64,000 bases of DNA from Aphanomyces cochlioides. Taxonomy: Eukaryota; Oomycota; Saprolegniomycetes; Saprolegniales; Verrucalvaceae. A program made the position numbers and the translations under genes. Location: NCBI GenBank assembly GCA_019828595.1, contig JAHQRK010000003.1, forward strand, positions 806,001-870,000. Direction: 5' to 3'. A model generated the notes under the pieces. The model was given only the letters and a program-made list of their open reading frames with translations, ran no database searches and was not told where the DNA came from. Every line of letters starts with the position of its first letter. The first letter of the stretch is position 1. This document shows positions 10,267-21,343 of the stretch, piece after piece.

Positions 10267-13200
10267 ATGCGACGATGGATCGTTGCTACTGTGACCTTAT
10301 CTTTCGCTGCTGCGGCGAGTCAGACAGGTACTTGGGAAGCGAATACCTGCGGCGGCAATTTGCTTTCCAAGAGCAGTGAGTATGGTTGTGCCTTGGGTCG
10401 GTGTAAGTGCTGGCCGGTTATTTCAACATGCGATTCAAGCCCCGGCTGCGACGGAGACGATCTAACGAGTTTGGCAATCTGCCAGGGCCAATGCAAACCC
10501 ACGAGTATGTACAACATCCAGTATATCGCCTGAGGTAATCGTGGTTTTCGTAGCTTTGGGTATTCTGTTGAACATCGTGCGATGGCTTTTCATCCTTGGT
10601 TGCCCCTTAGCTGTCTTTTGCTATCAAGTACTCAAAATCCGACCAGCAACAAAAACGAATGAAAGCTCCAGCACTGATGTAGGTGGCCACAATGGCATTG
10701 AGCAAGTATTTCGTCGTGAACAACTATTGGATGTCTTGCTCAACCAAGTGAATAAACAACGTCAAATGATGGGAAATGTCGTCTGGCATATCACGCATCC
10801 ACTCGCCTCCGAAGAAACAATAGCCGTGCGACGACAACGCCGTCGCCGTCGCAACTCTTACCATTACCAGCCTGATGTTTCCAACGTGCAAGCTTCGACC
10901 CCAGTGTCGCACGACCAAGGTTGGGATTTGGCATTTCCCCCTGATGAGTCCGAGCCCAGGAATCAATTGGATAAGTCCGATGAATCCAGTCTTTTCTTGT
11001 CTAACTGAAGGTCTTAGGTACATTGACCTGACCAAATTGAACTCGAGACGCGCCAGAGGAGCCTACACCATCAAGATGAATCCTCAAACATACCTTGAAA
11101 CAATGCATGAGAGTAAGGTCTTCATTCATGCGACGTGGTCTCACTGAGGATTAGACGTCGTACCTTCGCTTTGGCTTTGTATTATTGTTTTGCTCGTGGC
11201 AATTCTGATTTTTGAATTCCATCCGCTTCAGCTGACTTCGAAGGCAGTGTACGTGAACCCATCGAGTTGTATCTCCAAGAGTGGCCACCATTGTGAACAT
11301 TTGAACTGGACGAATATCACATCGAGACACTATCGCATTGAGTTTGAGCAATCTCAACTCCCCTCTGGAGCTGAGTTGCTCGCTCTTGAGTTGCAACTGG
11401 TCAATCACTCCAGGCCACTCGACAAAGTCCACGACATGGGTTTGTATCATCTCAGTCTTTCAGCTCCCAAGGCATCTCACCCTGTCATTCAAAATTACAC
11501 CAACAAGCTAGCCTTCACTTGCGCCGAATCAACTTGCTCAACCATTTCGCTGGCTGCTATTTATCTCCAGCGTTATGATGCTGCGCTGTTTGATTTGAGG
11601 CAACGATCATTTGCCATTGAGTTGGAATTCACTCCACCTTCTGTTTCACCCATTGACGATGCCTTCCCAGCCTTCCAGCTCAATGTGACTTCCTACGTGA
11701 ACACCAAAGCCTGGCTTGGTATTACCATTCGCTGCTTCCTTGGGTTGATCTCGACACTTTACCTTGTTCACTTTGTTTGGAGCCTACACAAATTTGCAGT
11801 TCAACGGTACGCGGAGACGACAATTGAAACCAAGTCGGTCTACTTTCACGTTTGGGGCCACATGAGCTTAGAGCGACACCTGATGGTGCTCATGCTCTTC
11901 GTTCTCGCTGTGAATGATTGCCCTCTGATGCTCTTATTCAAGTTACCATCCTTGGGTGCTGCGAGCCAAAGCTACATAATTTTTCGCACTGTCTGGGAGA
12001 CGCTCAGCTATGTCATTATTCTGATCTCCCTCATGGTCATCATGGACAGTTATCGAAAAGATTGTCGCCAGTTCAGCAATGGAGCGTCGCTGCGTATTAT
12101 CGGCCTTTGGTCCATCCTCGCCAAAATCGATCTTGCGGCATGCGTAGTGCTACTTCGCCTTGGCCTTTTGCTGTTTTTCCGAAGATCCAAGGATGAAATT
12201 ACCCATCTTGATCAATGGATGCCCATCGTGGACATTCTTCTAGTGGTCGCTGGCATTTCAATTTTTCTGTACGTTGCTGGTGTTGTTCACCACGTCTTAG
12301 AGGCCCAGCCATACACCCAGACAAGATATCTCTCACTGAGCTTTCGCTACGTCACGATGGTTGCATTTGCTATTTTGGCCTTGCTCCTTTTGGAATCGGT
12401 CACAACAAGTCCATATCCCCAAGTCTCGACAACAAAACCGACCGAGTACAAGGCAGCACCTCTCATTCTAGACGTCAGCGTCGCTGTTCTCGTCTTCTTT
12501 CTGGTCTTGGCGTATTATCCACCAAGTAAGCTGGAGCCTGGTTTGATTCCACGCGGATATGTCATCCGTGAGAAGCGTCAATACGCCCTCACTCCACAGG
12601 AAAACACTTCCGCAGCTCCATCAGCTTTCAATACAGAAAACACTTCACGACCAAGCGAAAGGACGGCAGGAGGAAGACTTCAGCGCATGGGAGCCTTTCG
12701 TGCCAAGTCTATCTCCCAACCCCATCGCCTCCTCTGCCTTGAAACTGCAAGTCTCCTGTTGAATTGCTCGCGGTATGCCTACTATCGATCGTCTTTGTTC
12801 CTTTCTGAAGACACGGGCGACGATGGTGTCGTGAAAAATCCTGCCGCGGCGTATGTGAACCAATTCGCCCTCATGCGAGACGGGCTTGAGGAAGTGCTAC
12901 AGGTCAACGACGAGCAGACAGACACCAACTGCCTCATCCTGCATGCCGACTTCAGGATAATCTTTGCGTTTCGCGGTACAGTCAGCAAGGCAAATGTGAA
13001 AACTGACCTTGATTTTGCTCTGGACCCGATTCCATGGCTCCCTGAAGGTAAGCTCTCACTTGAATTCAACCACCTGATTGTTTTGGAAGAGCTTGATACG
13101 ACGCAAGCACCCTTCGCACACCGAGGCTTCTTAAGAGCGTATGGCGCCGTGCGGGAGCGCTGTCACGCCACGCTCGATAGTCTGCTGGCACGATATGGCA

Positions 13201-13871
13201 AGCAAGGCTTTGCTTCAGATTTGGTTCACGTCTACTGAACAGGTGTGTGAGTCGCTAAGATTGAAGTGACTCACGTTGGCGGCGCAGGACATTCCCTGGG
13301 GGGAGCTTTAGCAACTCTAGCAGCTCTAGATTTCAAACTGAATTTGAAGCTACCGGTGGTACTCTACAATTACGGCTCTCCTCGAGTCGGCTCGCATGGC
13401 TTTTCTCGACTTTTCAACTCAAACGTATCCCTTTGTCCTCTATTGCGAGTATTTGACATGATGGCATAGATTTCACTGGCGTTTCGCCTTGTGAACGAAG
13501 GCGACATCATTTGCGGGCTGCCGCAACGCGTATCGACAAACTGCTTTGGACAAGGCAAGAAACTCTACAAGCACATTGGCACTGAAGTCGTCATGGATGG
13601 CAAAATCAACGGAGATTTCATTATTCGGCCTACATTTGCAGAGAAAAACTTGGTTGGCATGTGCTCTTGGCCGCTTGCTGACTATTCCATGTCTTAGATT
13701 GTCGAAGTACGCAAACGACCCGGGCGGCACTATTTGAAAGGATACAAGGAAAATCTTCAAGTGATTCTGGACGTGGCCCTGCGAAACGAGCAGCCCGTTG
13801 GCGATTATCACCTCCCAACTGCGCTCGATGAGGCATTGTACCATGATAGCATGGACGACGAAGAGCTCTAA
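10267..13871 (+). CDS. Seven-helix receptor-like protein fused to class 3 lipase
   Basis: Seven exons (10267-10504, 10554-10974, 11018-11112, 11155-13242, 13288-13424, 13470-13652, 13698-13871) join in phase to about 1,111 codons. Order: signal peptide and Cys-rich segment, one helix (LGILLNIVRWLFILG), a basic cytosolic stretch, another helix near residue 260, an extracytosolic domain, then seven helices at about 435-710. The run SLERHLMVLMLFVLAVNDCP resembles the TMEM181/Wntless type of seven-helix proteins. A lipase_3 domain follows (about 760-1110): FRGTVSKAN, nucleophile elbow GHSLGGALA, aspartate in NEGDIIC, and histidine in GRHYLKGY. An in-frame TGA (13236-13238, codon 946) sits between HVY and TGHSLGG. 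A 36-nt intron 13224-13259 would avoid it but gives a poorer motif. Members of the lipase family release monoacylglycerol from diacylglycerol. Confidence 0.75.
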
Positions 13872-14042
13872 TGATTCCATGACGACGATGTCATTTGATC
13901 TATCGATGAGGATGCAAGGACTTGAAACGGCGCAGTCGGTTTCATATCGTGACACGTTGCATTTGCTGGTTGAGAACTGTTTCGTCAGCTTTGTGAGCCG
14001 TCGTTTGAGTGTCAATAGCATGCTCTTGGTGCTTTGAATTGC

Positions 14043-16442
14043 ATGGGGAACTCATTGAGTTGTGGAGTTTGCAATGACGGCAAGTTGCCCGTCTTTGCTG
14101 GTTTCAAATGCGACGCAAACGAGGTAGGTGGACTCTCTACTCTAGAAAGTGCTGAGTCGATTCAAAGACGTCGCTTGCCATGCCCGACCGAAAGGAAGTC
14201 TTGGTAGCCTACCGAGATCTACTCACGAAGCGAGGAGTGACCACGGCTGCGAGTGACGAACTGTGCCGCATGGAGACTGTCGAGTGCCAGTGGCAGCACG
14301 TCTGCCTGTATACTCCCTCGTTACCCAACGCAATTGACAACCAAACGTAGGGCAAACGCTGGGACGTCAGCTAAGATTGTGCCGAAAGAAGTCGTGGATC
14401 AACTCATGGCACTTCAGTATCGACGGAGCCTTATCCTTGAAAACCTTGCCTTGCTGCGTCATTTTGTCGCGCGATGCTCAACGTAAATGCCCTCTGCTTG
14501 TGAGTCGTCAAGTCGTGGCTCGTAGGGCATGGATACAATCCTTCGTTGACAATCATGGACTCGAAGTTCTCCAGCTTTTCCTTCCCCAGCCATCTGCACC
14601 TGCTCTGGAATTCAATGTGAGTCGCGGTCATGCTATCCTTCAAGTATTTTGGCGCCTCTGTCACTTTCATTCGGCTCTTGAAGGCCTCAGTCGCCCAGAG
14701 AGCTCAGCATGTGTGCTTAGTCTCTGCTTATGTCTATCGACTCGACACGTGGCGATCAAAATCAGAGCGTCCCAGATCCTCCGCTTGATTAGTCTTGCAA
14801 GCGTTCATGGCAGCCAAGCTGTCGACGCGGCTTTTCGTGATTTGGACCGCATGACACGAATTGTACACGTCGTATCTGTCTTACTGGAGGAGCCAGCGGC
14901 TCCACAGCTACACGAAGAAGTCTTTTGTCTCGTAAACACTCTACTCGAAGCGTCAAGCTTTTGGTTGCGAGAGAAGCTCGGGGAATCGGAATCCTTCATG
15001 ACTTTGGTCGAGCAGTTTGCGTCTGATCCAGCGACGACAATCGGCTACCAAGCCAAGCTCTGCCTGGAACTATTGCTGCAGCCGTCATCCATCTCGCACA
15101 GCTTGCATCGTCTTTTATCGAAAGCCAAGCAAGCCCATGCTGAGGACGCTCTTATGAAAATTGTCCAAGTGCTCATGGACACTGCATCCAACGAGCTCGC
15201 TTGGAACCAAGTTGCCCTGCAACTGGCAACGCCCCCACCTGTGTTTCCGTTGTCGCCCAGGTCCAAAACACCAAGAGCGCAGTCAGCAAGGTCAATTCAA
15301 GCGCTAGAGCATCCAACGTACAGCAAGTACTTCAAAATGCTCCAAGTCAAAGTGTCGGAAGATCTCGTGCGGCAGCGGATGATTGCTGACGGCGTCGATG
15401 CCAGTGTCCTGGCGACACCACATGCAACCATCGAAGTCCAAAATTTCGACGAGGAAGACTTGCCTGGTGACGCCAATCCTCAGAATGAAAGCGCTACGCT
15501 GGGCTTACTCAGCGAAATGCATACCATCCAAGTCCTCAGCGTGGCGGCAAAACTTCCTTTCCCCCTCGCAGAGCTGCCTAAAAAGCTCGAGACGGGCGAC
15601 TTGACAGTCCTGACAAGGCACGTCGTGGACAAACTTTTAGTGCTCTTGGCAATCCCAACTGGTGATGAAAAACAAGCGATTCAGTCGGCCTCGGAAACCA
15701 CAACTGATGCCGAGCGGGCTGTCAAATCCGTCTTGTCACTCGCACAACCGCTGACTTGCTGGCAAATCTTCTGGCAGTTCCCAACACACATGCAGGAAAT
15801 CCACGAAAAGTGCCAAGCAGTTTTAAGCACGTGCGACGAGATCAATCAGTGCCAAGAGCTAGCTCAGGTAACGTTTGTTCCTGGAGGAGTTGCTCACGAG
15901 CTTCCCTCGTAGGCTCTCCAAATTCTAGCGCATCCTGACCATTCAGCCACCGTGAACTGGAAGCTGTTCGCTGAGGACGCTGCTGCGCTGCACGACATGT
16001 CCAAGTTCCAAGCACTTGCTAAGGTTTGTCATGTTGGTTTGGCTATCGCTAAAGTTATCTGTAGATCATTCGAGACGCCAAGCAAAAGTTGACGCAGTTT
16101 GGCTCCAAACTACGGCATCTCCCAAAGGCAGCAGCAGCGTGTAGTGGCGATCTGCATGCTCTGCTCGCTGAACAGCATACTAAAATCCAATACGTTGTCG
16201 CGCAACGCCACGTTCTCCATACGACGCCATGGACTGCTTTTCTAGCGTCAGCGCAATTCGAGTTGCGACTACGCGACAATGAACTCTCAAAGATGTTCGC
16301 CCGCCTCGAGGAGACAGTTGCGCGACTCTTTGGCGCACGGCCGTTCCCGCGGGAACGGTTCTTCCCCTTTGTCCATCACTTGAGCCTGGCATTAAGCACC
16401 CAGGACAAGAACCATCGTCTTCACATATCAACTTCCTTCTAG
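14043..16442 (+). CDS. Formin-like protein with N-myristoylation signal
   Basis: Six exons (14043-14123, 14168-14299, 14376-14482, 14526-15867, 15913-16023, 16065-16442) give 716 residues. The start MGNSLSCGVC fits N-myristoylation at Gly2 with a nearby palmitoylation cysteine. An armadillo-like part (about 95-330, with LEGLSRPESSACVLSLCL) resembles the FH3/GBD region of formins. Next comes a short motif KYFKMLQVKVSEDLVRQRM, which resembles the CCDC53/formin linker motif. The C-terminal 290 residues resemble a divergent FH2 domain (KLPFPLAELPKKLETGD, then NWKLFAEDAAALHDMSKF). A proline-rich FH1 is lacking, apart from a short Pro/Ser stretch near residue 355. Actin nucleation at a membrane is plausible but FH2 is weak. 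The first intron (14124-14167) is inferred. Confidence 0.6.
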
Positions 16443-16444
16443 AC

Positions 16445-19052
16445 TTAAGGAGCTTCAGCAGTAATAAACGTATACTTCGCCCGTGTGCCTTGAGGAATCG
16501 TATATGTCCACAGCGACGTATCTGTCGGCTGCTGGAGTTTCGACAATATCCCGCCAGTGAAGCCTCTCAAGCTGTCGTCGAGCTGAGTCATGTCGAGCAC
16601 TTGGACTTCGTTAAAAGTTCGCAAATTCACTCGGACAACTTTGCCTAATGACCAGTCCTTTGTCAACTCATGGATGGGGGTTTGCGACGCACCAGAGAAC
16701 CGCACGCCATTAAAGTAGGGAACGAAGAAGCCGTACTCGCCAGTGGCACCGCCACCAATGAAACCACGGAGATCGACGTCTGGCATATTAGGGATCTGGG
16801 CACGCAGCGCCGTCGTCAAATCCAAGACGTCGACAGCGTCTGGTGTGAATACGTCCGTGTCGATGCGCACAATCTTGCCAAAATGAAACTTTTGACTTGG
16901 ATTGAGTCGCCTTGGCGTGCCATTGTTTTGGCCATTGCGGTGGGGAACGAGAATCGCATACTTTCCATCTACGAGCCAAAAAACTAACGTCAGACAACGA
17001 ATGCTTGCTGCGTGTACATGCAAATCCACGCATGAATCCCTTGAGCGATGGATCCACGAGAGTCAAGTCCAAGTTTTCAACCGCAAGCGTCAGCAAATTT
17101 AACCGCACGACTTGACCGTGATACGGGTTCACTCTCGGTGAAACAGCGTCTGCTGTCCACATGTACGGCACAAAGTACGCAAACGAATTGACTATCTTGG
17201 TTGTTAGCGAGCCACTGCGAATAACATGAGGTACCTGTGAAGCCTCCGAAGAAACCGCGAGCATATTTTGGTGACAAGATGGACAAGTCGAGCACATTGA
17301 CTGTGGAGAAGTCGGTCAAGTCTATGCGAGCCATAATGCTTGATGACGGCGTGGGGAAATAGCGATAGTTGGGGTTGAGCTCAAGGCCTTCTTTGTTTCG
17401 GTCGAGGGGAACAAGGTAGGCATACTTGCCATCTATTTAGAGGCGGTCATGGCTTTGGAAATTGGTTTGATTACATGTAAAACCACCACCAAACCCAACT
17501 AAGCGTGGATCCTTGAGCTCCAAGTCCAAGACAGTCACAGCTGAAGCCCCCAGATGAAAGTTGGCGAGATCAATCCGAGCGATTTTGCCACCAAGACCGT
17601 TCTTGTTGACACGCTGGACAAAGTAGCCGTAGTTGTTGTCTAGAGGACGAGGCGTTAAAGCCCGTGATGGAAATGAACAAACTGGTGAAGCACGACGCAA
17701 ATCCAGTCAAGTCAGGGTCAAACGTTGACAAATCCAATGTTGTCACGGCAGCAGGAAGGTAAGACACTGAGCTCAGTGAATCGAATGCTCGAAGGTAGAC
17801 TTTGGCGATGATACCAGAATATCCTTGATTGTTCATGAACGGGCTCAAGTACATGTGCTCTTCCATGACGAGCGTTTGGTTGTTGTAGACTACGTCGCCT
17901 TGTTTGGGTTGATACAACGTCTTTTCAACGAGAGACCACTTGGACGCGTCACCAGACGCTGCCAAACTGACGTTCACGTAATTTGTCGTCGCAACAACTA
18001 CTCAAGGACCATTATGAGGAGCTCACTTCGATAGATGACCAGAAAATGCATCATAAAAGCCACATAGTCGAGGATCGATCGTCGTGAGATTGATGACTTT
18101 GACTTGGTCAACAAACGGACCAATGCCGAAAAATGTATCGACGTCAGTGAACTCCAAGACAAGCGACGGCCGAGGGCGCTTCTTTCCTTGAACATCGAGC
18201 TTGATTCGGGTGAGCTTGCCGTGAAAGCTGTTGCCATCGTAGAACGGAACCAAGTACATGTATTTCGACGCTACAAGCCGACATAAACAACTTTCGGCAC
18301 AGATTTTCACACCGTAAATATTGTACACGAGGGATGTTGCTACTGCACTCTGGTCAAGCCCCGTCTTGATAGCCAATGCAACGATTTGGCAGGGGAATCC
18401 TGGTAAGGTCACCGACGTATTGGGGGCGAGGTATGCAAAATCTGACACAAGGGTTCCATTCGACGCAACGACTTTGTAGTACACGGACGCTGCTCTTGTC
18501 TGTGTGAACAAACGTACAGACGTCGATGTCAGAAAGGAGCCGCCATTTGGTTCAAAAGTCGGACTCGCTGCGGCACCTATTTCGGTCTATGAGCCCCTGT
18601 TGCGTGGAAATATTGGGGTACCTTGCCATTCGTAGTATGTGCTTGCAGGTCGAGGCAAAAAGTCAGTCGGACTGGCATACCTGTCTGTGAATGCAAGATA
18701 GCACGTATTGGCTTCGACGTCGAAGGAGAGACAGCGGAGGTTAGCCACACAGAGGGAGGCACATTGATCTGGGGTCGAGTTCTCGACAATTTCATTGTTG
18801 TGGCCTCTCAAGCCAAATCCACTCAGGCTTCGAAAGAGCGATAAATCACTTGAAGACGAAAGTCTGCGATGGGCAAAGATGCTGGTAGATTCATTGACAA
18901 AGCAAGCTTGATGTGATTCGAACCCTACGAGAACAATAAGCCGCCAGGAGCTTGTCTTTTGTACCGTGGATGATCGGTTGTACGACATGGTTTTGAACAC
19001 TCGATCCAGCAATGCTGACGAGAACGCTCAAGCCAATGCAAAGTGAAAGCAT
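16445..19052 (-). CDS. Secreted PAN protein with exon-sized repeats
   Basis: Nine exons (19052-18965, 18924-18622, 18576-18313, 18270-18040, 17997-17683, 17639-17475, 17432-17235, 17191-17018, 16968-16445) give 753 residues. Every one of the eight introns is phase 1 and 40 to 49 nt long. A signal peptide (MLSLCIGLSVLVSIAG) and a PAN-like module (CASLC, CLSFDVEANTCYLAF) are followed by at least six repeats of about 60 residues. Each repeat has the pattern Y-(G/A)-(Y/F)-(L/F)-VP, then GK-(I/V)-x-R-(I/L), then VLDL, then DP-x-L-x-GF. The repeats may build a beta-propeller; that is inference. The family is not one I can name. The stop codon is 3 bp from that of the convergent formin-like gene. 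ATG at 19082 is an alternative start. Confidence 0.75.
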
Positions 19053-19362
19053 CCTTGAACGATCACACAAGCGTACGTCCATGCTGCCATTCAGCGCAAG
19101 GTTCGTGGCAGTTACACAATGGTAGTTACCACACTCAGTCGATGTCAATTTTGATCGGACAAACTAGAGCGGAAGCCCCGGGCGCTACCTTAGCAGCCAC
19201 CGCATTTGTCGTCGTTGCTTTTCCTGTTTATATTCAGAGTTGAGTGTCCTCTGTCTTGCTCTGAGCCATGTACACTTGCGAGATTTCGTCAACGAAATCA
19301 GCAGTAGATAGGCGTACCCGAATGTAACCGATACAATCTCAATAGCCAATCATTGATCTGTC
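19053..19362. other. Divergent promoter region, no gene seen
   Basis: About 310 bp separate two divergent starts (repeat protein on minus, flavoprotein on plus). No ORF or repeat can be supported; it probably holds both promoters. Confidence 0.4.
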
Positions 19363-20703
19363 ATGGCGGCAGTGCGAGTGGTGGATGTGGTTGTCGTTGG
19401 CGGCGGACCCGCTGGCGTGTTTTGTGCTCAAGCAATCAAGAATCTCCTGCAGCCGTCTAGGAAAGCTCATGTCGTAGTCCTTGAAGCGCAGAAAGAGCTC
19501 CTGAAGAAGGTCAAGATCTCTGGCGGTGGTCGATGCAATGTAACACACGCACGAGGCAAATTCTCACTGCAAGAGCTCGTACAGCAATACCCACGCGGAA
19601 ATAAATCCCTTCTCAACCAGCTCAGTCGTTTCGGTGTTGACGAGTCCCACGCGTGGTTTGAAAACCGCGGCGTCCAGCTCAAGACTGAAGCCGACGGTCG
19701 TGTCTTTCCCGCATCCAACACGAGTGCGACAATCGTGCAAACCTTGTTAGATGCAGCTCGCGATGTTGATATTCAAGCACGCACGCGTGTGACAAGCATG
19801 CGCCCCACCGATGACGGCGCGTTTGAAATCGCAGCCTGGCACAAACCATCGTCGGAGGAGCGAATATGGCGAGCTTCTTGTGTCGTGGTGGCCGCTGGGT
19901 CGTCGTTGCCAGTGTGGTCGTTGGTGCAATCTGCGTTTGACATTGAGATTGAATCACCTGTCCCGTCACTTTTCACTTTTGAAATTGCCGGCGATCCTCG
20001 TCTCGATGGTCTCGCCGGGATATCCGTCGATCCTGCTGCCGTATCCTTGCCCACTTTTCCCAAGCTAGCTCCTGTCGTCGGTCCTGTCTTGATAACACAT
20101 ACAGGGCTCAGTGGTCCTGCAGTTCTCCGTCAAAGTGCCTTTGCGGCCATTGCAATGCACGCGGCAAACTACAAAGTTCCCGTCCATATCGACTGGACAG
20201 GGGGGCAATTTCGCCAAAACCAAGTAAGGAGCTTGAAAGAATGAGGATTGATGGGCGTTTGCTTGTAGGTTGTGCAGCTTTTGAAGCAGCAGCGACAGAG
20301 CCACCCCCAGCGAACGGTGCGCTCACATTGTCCTCTGGTTACCAACGACAGGAGACCCATTCTGCCTCAACGGCTCTGGAGTCGACTCGCTCTTGAATCC
20401 GACTTACAATGGTCAAACGTTTCGAATGAATGGGTGCAATCAGTGGCTCGACAAGTTGTTCAGTCAGCATTTGAAACAACGGGTAAAGCGACATTCAAAG
20501 ACGAGTTCGTGACGGCGGGCGGGGTGCGCCTCAATCAATTGACCAAGCACTTGGAGGCGAAGCGAGTTCCACGGCTCTTTTTTGCTGGCGAGTTTCTCAA
20601 CGTGGATGGTGTGACGGGCGGCTTCAACTTTACAGGCTGCTGGAGCTCAGCATCGATGGTTGCCGAGCGCATAGCATCCATTCTCTCGGTCGATCCACGC
20701 TAA
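19363..20703 (+). CDS. HI0933/BaiN-family flavoprotein
   Basis: Two exons (19363-20223, 20269-20703; 45-nt intron) give 431 residues. The N-terminal FAD-binding motif VVVGGGPAGVFCAQ and the family signature KISGGGRCNVT are clear. The C terminus has the second FAD contact, FFAGEFLNVDGVTGGFNFTG. This matches the HI0933-like/BaiN NAD(P)/FAD-dependent oxidoreductases, which are widespread in bacteria and found in plants and protists. Substrates in eukaryotes are unknown to me. No clear targeting sequence is visible. The length of about 400 to 430 residues is normal for the family. Confidence 0.9.
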
Positions 20704-20974
20704 AATTTGATTGCGTCAACGTGTCTCTGTCCCGCAGCCGTCACGCATATGGTCATTCATTGACACCCGTCGTGACAGCGAGACTGCCCATCGCTTCTCC
20801 GTCCATTTTTAGACACTGACCATGTGGCCACGATGGGGCAAAGCGACTTTGTTCCACCGTCAACGCGCCGACGGGATTGATTCACATCCCGACAACGCGT
20901 CGTCGTGACGCGTTTACAAACTTTCGATTGGCTGAAATTAAAGCCAATCAGATATCTCCAATGTATTCAACGCA

Positions 20975-21194
20975 ATGGACATTACTTCTGCGGAGGGTAT
21001 CGCTGTGAGTTACATGGAATCTTGTCTGAACATTGCGAGGTAATTCATGCGACATCAACGGTCGATTTCAGTACGCAACGACGATAGCTCGGCGTATGCG
21101 TCATCCGCCGCATGCGCGCTGCAGCGAAATCGACGCGCCGACTGAGGAAAGCCTGAATTTACTTGAACGGAATATTGAAGCTGCAATAAAGTAA
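20975..21194 (+). CDS. Putative 50-residue microprotein
   Basis: Two exons (20975-21004 and 21072-21194) join at a strong donor (GTGAGT) and a CAG acceptor, in phase 0. The product starts MDITSAEGIAYATTIARRMR and ends LNLLERNIEAAIK. It is hydrophilic and likely helical. I do not recognise a family. The second exon is open for 41 codons to the stop, and the gene sits in a 640-bp gap between two genes on the same strand. It is too short for standard ORF calling and could be spurious. Confidence 0.45.
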
Positions 21195-21234
21195 AGCTTT
21201 TTCCTGGCGAAACCATGTGTTGCACACGTTGCGT

Positions 21235-21277
21235 ATCCGGATAACCTGTAGATTCAGCAACGATCTGGTTATCCGGA
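21235..21277. promoter_or_regulatory. ATCCGGAT palindrome plus half copy
   Basis: ATCCGGAT at 21235-21242 and ATCCGGA at 21271-21277, in a local inverted arrangement (GTATCCGGATAACC, then GGTTATCCGGAC). They lie 67 to 109 bp upstream of the LIM protein start. Same motif as at 4011-4037 and 62434-62463. Confidence 0.35.
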
Positions 21278-21343
21278 CGATGGCCAAGGAAACAACGAGG
21301 GGAGGCCACGGGCCATGGTGGATGTCAGTAGTCAATTTGTACC

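Noticed and set aside
14617..14707. Possible intron after EFN in the formin-like gene (GTGAGT donor)
   Set aside because: No acceptor keeps the frame, and the retained sequence (LQVFWRLCHFHSALEGL) fits the helical repeat.
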